A stretch of DNA of 9,574 nt from Micrococcaceae bacterium (GTDB lineage Bacteria > Actinomycetota > Actinomycetes > Actinomycetales > Micrococcaceae), in NCBI GenBank assembly GCA_003486025.1, contig DNHA01000101.1:1-9574 (forward strand), given 5' to 3'. Every line of letters starts with the position of its first letter. The stretch's first letter is position 1. Shown in pieces: positions 6,696 to 9,574 of the stretch. The notes below the pieces were generated by a model that saw nothing but the letters and a program-made list of their open reading frames with translations, had not been told where the DNA came from and ran no database searches. Made by a program: the position numbers and the translations under genes.

Positions 6696-6905
6696 AAAAC
6701 GAGTTCTGATGCTCGAATGAGCCACGGATAATTACGGTTAGGTCACTATTTGGATAAAACGAGTACGTCGGTTGAGTCAAGCGCTTAGACTGATGAATGT
6801 TTACGCGTTTATTCAGCAAACTCCGTCTCCCAAGACGCTAGTAAGGTTGTCGATTCGTAACTGCAGCCAATGTCTTTGTTTGAGATTCTTATTATGGAAA
6901 ACGAG
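6696..6905 (+). repeat. Three direct copies of AAAACGAG in the divergent promoter region
   Basis: AAAACGAG occurs at 6696-6703, 6756-6763 and 6898-6905, all in the same orientation; the first two share the longer AAAACGAGT. The starts are 60 and 142 bp apart. The first copy abuts the CAGAAATTTCTG palindrome and the third abuts the glycosyltransferase -10 box and inverted repeat. This spread over both promoter ends suggests sites for one transcription factor, but spacing is irregular and chance cannot be excluded. Confidence 0.4.
6890..6895 (+). promoter_or_regulatory. Candidate -10 box of the glycosyltransferase promoter
   Basis: TATTAT differs from the -10 consensus at one base and lies 42 bases before the glycosyltransferase start codon. 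The 17-base-upstream position has no TTGACA-like -35. Transcription would start near 6902, right at the GAGAA-T-TTCTC inverted repeat (6903-6913), which could therefore act as an operator or a 5' mRNA element. Confidence 0.4.
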
Positions 6906-6937
6906 AATTTCTCTCAATAAAGTTCCGGAGAGGAACC

Positions 6938-8374
6938 ATGTCCAAATACTTCCAAAGACTCGTGGGTCTTGCTGTCATCGCCATTGTCAGTCTTGCAGCG
7001 CTACTTATGTGGTGGGCTTTGAGCGCAACAGAAACGCCGGTCCTTTGGAAGCCGGTGGAGGTCCAACTGGCAGGGATCTGGTCTACGTTCTACAGTGCTG
7101 AACTTCCGAATACTGAAATCCTGTATTTTGCCGTGGCTATTGCCCTTTTCATGGTCGCCTTCGTCGTACTCAGCGAACGGTTGGTAACTCGACGCTTCCG
7201 CCGGACCCCGGTCGAAAAGACTTCGCGCCCGCTAGCCCCGCGAACAGTGATGGCCCGAACCCGCGGGGTCTATGCCGGACCGGTGACAGTCACGGTATTA
7301 ATTCCAGCGCACAACGAGCAAGCTTCCCTGCCATATACCCTGCAGGCGCTGCAAGAACAGACATTTAAACCTCACCGGGTCGTAGTGGTTGCCGATAACT
7401 GCACCGACAACACGGTAGCTGTTGCCTTGGAACATGGCGTCGAGGTGTTCGAATCCGTAGACAACGTCCACAAAAAAGGTGGAGCCCTGAACCAGGCGTT
7501 GGAAAACCTTCTGCCGCAGTTGGGGGACAACGACTGCGTTATGGTCATGGATGCAGATAGCCAGATCGGAAACGATTATCTGAGTACCGCACGGGACCGT
7601 TTTACAGGGGATCGCGCGTTGATGTCTGTGGGCGGGCTATTTCATGGCGAGCAGGGGCATGGGCTTATCGGCCAGTTCCAGCGCAACGAATACACCCGGT
7701 ACCAGCGGGAAATTTCCCGCCGTGATGGCCGAGTCTTCGTACTCACCGGCACCGCATCGGTTTTCCGCTCCGCAGCACTGCGCGAAGTGGCAGCTTCTCG
7801 AGGGCATACGCTGCCTGGTAAACCCGGAGATGTTTACGACACCGCAGCACTCACCGAGGACAACGAGCTGACCATCGCCATCAAAACACTTGGCGGCCTG
7901 ACAACCTCGCCGGAAAAATGCACGGTAATCACCGAGCTGATGCCGTCGTGGAAGATGCTGTGGGCCCAACGTCTACGTTGGCAGCGTGGTGCCTTGGAGA
8001 ATCTAGGAGCCTACGGGGTCACTCCTCAGACGATGCGGTATTGGGCTCAGCAGATCGGAATCGGCTATGGGGTGATTGCCCTGTTCAGCTATTTCTTGCT
8101 GATGATCTTGATGTTGGTATCTATGGATACCTGGGTATGGTTCCCGTTCTGGATGCTGCTCGGGTTGATTTTCGCGATTGAACGCGTTGTCACCACATGG
8201 CATGGAGGTTGGAAGGCCAGGATCTTGGCGGTGCTTGTCATCCCCGAATTGATCTACGATGTTTTCCTGAATCTGGCATTCCTCAAAGGTGTCGGAGATA
8301 TTGCCTTTGGGCGCAGCGCCTCGTGGAAACACGTGGAACATAACGAACCAATTGGAGAAGGGGCTAAGCGATGA
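6938..8374 (+). CDS. Membrane glycosyltransferase family 2, processive synthase type
   Basis: The 478-residue product has the architecture of PgaC/hyaluronan-synthase-like enzymes, which build and export a polysaccharide from nucleotide sugars at the cytoplasmic membrane. Two N-terminal membrane segments (about 8-28 and 61-80) are followed by the GT-A catalytic domain: VTVLIPAHNE (117-126), VVADNCTDNT (150-159) and KKGGALNQAL (179-188). The metal-binding DAD follows at 205-207, then LTGTASVFR, the TED at 306-308 (general base) and QRLRW at 344-348, the QxxRW acceptor/processivity motif. Three more membrane segments follow (about 375-395, 398-417, 428-450). All key residues are present, so it should be active; the polymer is unknown. 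The start has GGAG at 6927-6930, 7 bases before ATG. Its stop overlaps the next gene's start (ATGA), so the two are coupled. Confidence 0.93.
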   Translation: MSKYFQRLVGLAVIAIVSLAALLMWWALSATETPVLWKPVEVQLAGIWSTFYSAELPNTEILYFAVAIALFMVAFVVLSERLVTRRFRRTPVEKTSRPLAPRTVMARTRGVYAGPVTVTVLIPAHNEQASLPYTLQALQEQTFKPHRVVVVADNCTDNTVAVALEHGVEVFESVDNVHKKGGALNQALENLLPQLGDNDCVMVMDADSQIGNDYLSTARDRFTGDRALMSVGGLFHGEQGHGLIGQFQRNEYTRYQREISRRDGRVFVLTGTASVFRSAALREVAASRGHTLPGKPGDVYDTAALTEDNELTIAIKTLGGLTTSPEKCTVITELMPSWKMLWAQRLRWQRGALENLGAYGVTPQTMRYWAQQIGIGYGVIALFSYFLLMILMLVSMDTWVWFPFWMLLGLIFAIERVVTTWHGGWKARILAVLVIPELIYDVFLNLAFLKGVGDIAFGRSASWKHVEHNEPIGEGAKR

Positions 8375-8592
8375 TGTTTTCCGGTCTGATGGTGCCACGC
8401 GGAATACTGCTGCCAGAGAGCGTGCTGGCGAGCTCATGGTTTAGCGTGCTGGCATCATTCGTAGCTATTAATACGGTGATTTATTTGGTTCTGGGAATTA
8501 TCAAGATTATCCCCGTCATTCGGATTTCCACCGGGCAAGGACGCGATCGACGTTCAGAAACTCGGAACATTGATCCCGAGGCGTCGGTGTAG
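8371..8592 (+). CDS. Small single-span membrane protein coupled to the glycosyltransferase
   Basis: The 73-residue product has no family I recognise. A hydrophobic stretch at about residues 23-51 forms one membrane span, and the basic tail (STGQGRDRRSETRN) would keep the C-terminus in the cytoplasm by the positive-inside rule. ATG 8371 overlaps the glycosyltransferase stop in an ATGA junction, and GGAGAAGGGG at 8354-8363 is a strong ribosome binding site; a second ATG at 8374 is equally in frame. Tight coupling suggests the protein works with the synthase, as PgaD does with PgaC, although PgaD is longer and has two spans. The last 39 bases overlap the 3' end of the opposing EAL gene. Confidence 0.75.
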   Translation: MMFSGLMVPRGILLPESVLASSWFSVLASFVAINTVIYLVLGIIKIIPVIRISTGQGRDRRSETRNIDPEASV

Positions 8593-9249
8593 ATCATCCA
8601 TGACCATCGGAAGCTGTTCTGCTCGGTGCCCAGCTGCAAAGTAGAAACCCTGGGCGTAATCGATAGCTAGGTGCCGGATAAGTTCGAGGTCTTCGGCGGT
8701 TTCTAGACCTTCGGCGAGAGTCTTGGCTCCGGTCTCCTTGGCAGCTGAAAGCAGCGAGTCTACTAATGCGCGGACCTCGGCTGAATCAACGTAGGAGCTG
8801 ATCATGCTGCGGTCGAGCTTCACCACGTCTGGTTTCAACTGCAGGATCCGGGAGCGGTTTGCATAACCGACTCCGGCATCATCGATCAGCAGCAAGCAAC
8901 CGAGACTTGTTGCGATATTCCTGGCTTGGTTGCACAGGCAAGGTTCGCTTAGTTCGTTTAGTTCCAACCCCCAGTTCAACCGAGCGTTCATTTCTACGGT
9001 TGCCGTTCCGAGCGCTTCGATGGTTGGACCTGAAGCGTTTAGCGTTAGGAGCATGCCTGAGGGAAGATGCACGCTAGCTCGAAGTATCCCGTCGATAACC
9101 TGTAGCTCTAATTCGGTAAGCCGGTTCTCCTCATGTGCGTTGCGGAAGTGCACTTCAGGCGAAATCTCATCATCGAACCGGGTGAGTGCTTCAAAGCCAA
9201 AGACTGTCCACTGAGCGAGATCAATAAGAGGTTGAAAAACAAAATGCAC
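8554..9249 (-). CDS. Stand-alone EAL domain protein, probable c-di-GMP phosphodiesterase
   Basis: The 231-residue soluble protein is essentially a bare EAL domain, which cleaves cyclic di-GMP to linear pGpG using two metal ions. The signature residues are present: EALTRF (20-25), N71 in LTLNAS, ELNE (96-99, for ELTE), DD at 123-124, K144 in VVKLDRSMI, E180 in AEGLET and Q200 in DYAQGF. Activity is therefore likely. Loop 6 reads DDAGVGYAN instead of DDFGTGYSS, a variant I associate with actinobacterial members. No sensor or GGDEF domain is attached, so its input must come from elsewhere. The start is GTG 9249 with AGGGAG about 7 bases upstream. Its position facing the membrane glycosyltransferase unit suggests, but does not prove, control of polysaccharide synthesis by c-di-GMP. 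Confidence 0.92.
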   Translation of the reverse strand: MHFVFQPLIDLAQWTVFGFEALTRFDDEISPEVHFRNAHEENRLTELELQVIDGILRASVHLPSGMLLTLNASGPTIEALGTATVEMNARLNWGLELNELSEPCLCNQARNIATSLGCLLLIDDAGVGYANRSRILQLKPDVVKLDRSMISSYVDSAEVRALVDSLLSAAKETGAKTLAEGLETAEDLELIRHLAIDYAQGFYFAAGHRAEQLPMVMDDLHRRLGINVPSF

Positions 9250-9386
9250 GATACAGCTCCCTAGCAGAGGGATATTTAGACTGGACGAGAGAAAGCATCC
9301 GTTAACGGGAAACCGGAAGTAAACATTACAGCGCGCACTGAGCTAAAGCTACGCGCGGATGAAACGTACAGCATAGGAGCCATCTT
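9250..9386. promoter_or_regulatory. Divergent promoter spacer between EAL and the next membrane gene
   Basis: This 137-base gap must carry the promoters of both divergent genes. It holds a perfect 10-bp palindrome CCGTTAACGG at 9299-9308, near the middle. No clear -35/-10 pair stands out by eye. AGGAG at 9375-9379 is the ribosome binding site of the rightward gene. Confidence 0.35.
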
Positions 9387-9574
9387 GTGAATCTGGCTAC
9401 GGATCAAAGAAGAGCAACGGATAAACACTGGTGGGATCCGGCGGGTATCGCACAACGCCTGGGTGGGATCACAGATATCGGTGTGAGCATCACCGGGCTC
9501 GTAGCGCTGTTCCTTATGATTCTGTACCTCATCAATATTGTGCAACCAGAAGGGGCTGGCATCTACCTGTGGGC
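9387..9574 (+). CDS. Start of an unidentified membrane protein gene, cut by the window end
   Basis: GTG at 9387-9389 is preceded by AGGAG (9375-9379) with a 7-base spacer, and the frame is open to the window end (62 complete codons). The visible sequence has a short polar N-terminus (MNLATDQRRATDKHWWDP), a linker, then a hydrophobic segment ITGLVALFLMILYLINIV at about residues 36-53, followed by a short extracellular-type loop. This is the usual beginning of a multi-span or sensor membrane protein. The product family cannot be told from this fragment. The divergent placement next to an EAL gene makes a membrane-bound c-di-GMP signalling protein one possibility, but nothing in the visible residues shows it. 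Confidence 0.6.
   Translation, partial: MNLATDQRRATDKHWWDPAGIAQRLGGITDIGVSITGLVALFLMILYLINIVQPEGAGIYLW

Noticed and set aside
9276..9545. Leftward 89-codon frame at the right end
   Set aside because: It overlaps the rightward GTG-started membrane gene with a better ribosome binding site and hydrophobic segment, and its own product shows no domain.

Overview
The window looks like chromosomal DNA from a high-GC Gram-positive bacterium, most likely an Arthrobacter/Glutamicibacter-type member of the Micrococcaceae. This rests on moderately high GC, C/G-ending codons, GTG/TTG starts, hairpins without a U tail, and family-level resemblances. The genus is inferred, not shown. I see no mobile element, CRISPR array, rRNA or convincing tRNA.

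Left part (1-2725): the 3' end of a pRiA4b ORF-3-like gene runs rightward. It converges on a very short leftward gene for an acidic 56-residue protein, with a stem-loop between them. After a sparse spacer comes a complete formate-tetrahydrofolate ligase gene (fhs), whose stop codon lies in the loop of a strong hairpin.

Middle part (2800-5213): a leftward class I SAM-dependent methyltransferase diverges from a rightward gene for a 369-residue protein I cannot assign. That gene converges, 4 bases apart, on a leftward DUF1801 gene, which lies just downstream of an MFS exporter gene on the same strand.

Right part (5214-9574): the MFS exporter gene (leftward) and a membrane glycosyltransferase family 2 gene (rightward) diverge from an AT-rich control region. 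This region holds two adjacent perfect 12-bp palindromes, three same-direction copies of AAAACGAG and a smaller inverted repeat. The glycosyltransferase is translationally coupled (ATGA) to a small single-span membrane protein. Their transcription runs head-on into a stand-alone EAL domain gene, probably a c-di-GMP phosphodiesterase, and the small-protein and EAL genes share 39 bp at their 3' ends. The start of another membrane protein gene, divergent from EAL, is cut by the window edge.

Most genes here are ordinary housekeeping or accessory functions. The part most worth following is 6596-9574: a probable exopolysaccharide synthase with a tiny partner next to a c-di-GMP enzyme, plus an unusually site-rich divergent promoter. 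No known regulator gene is visible in the window to bind those sites.
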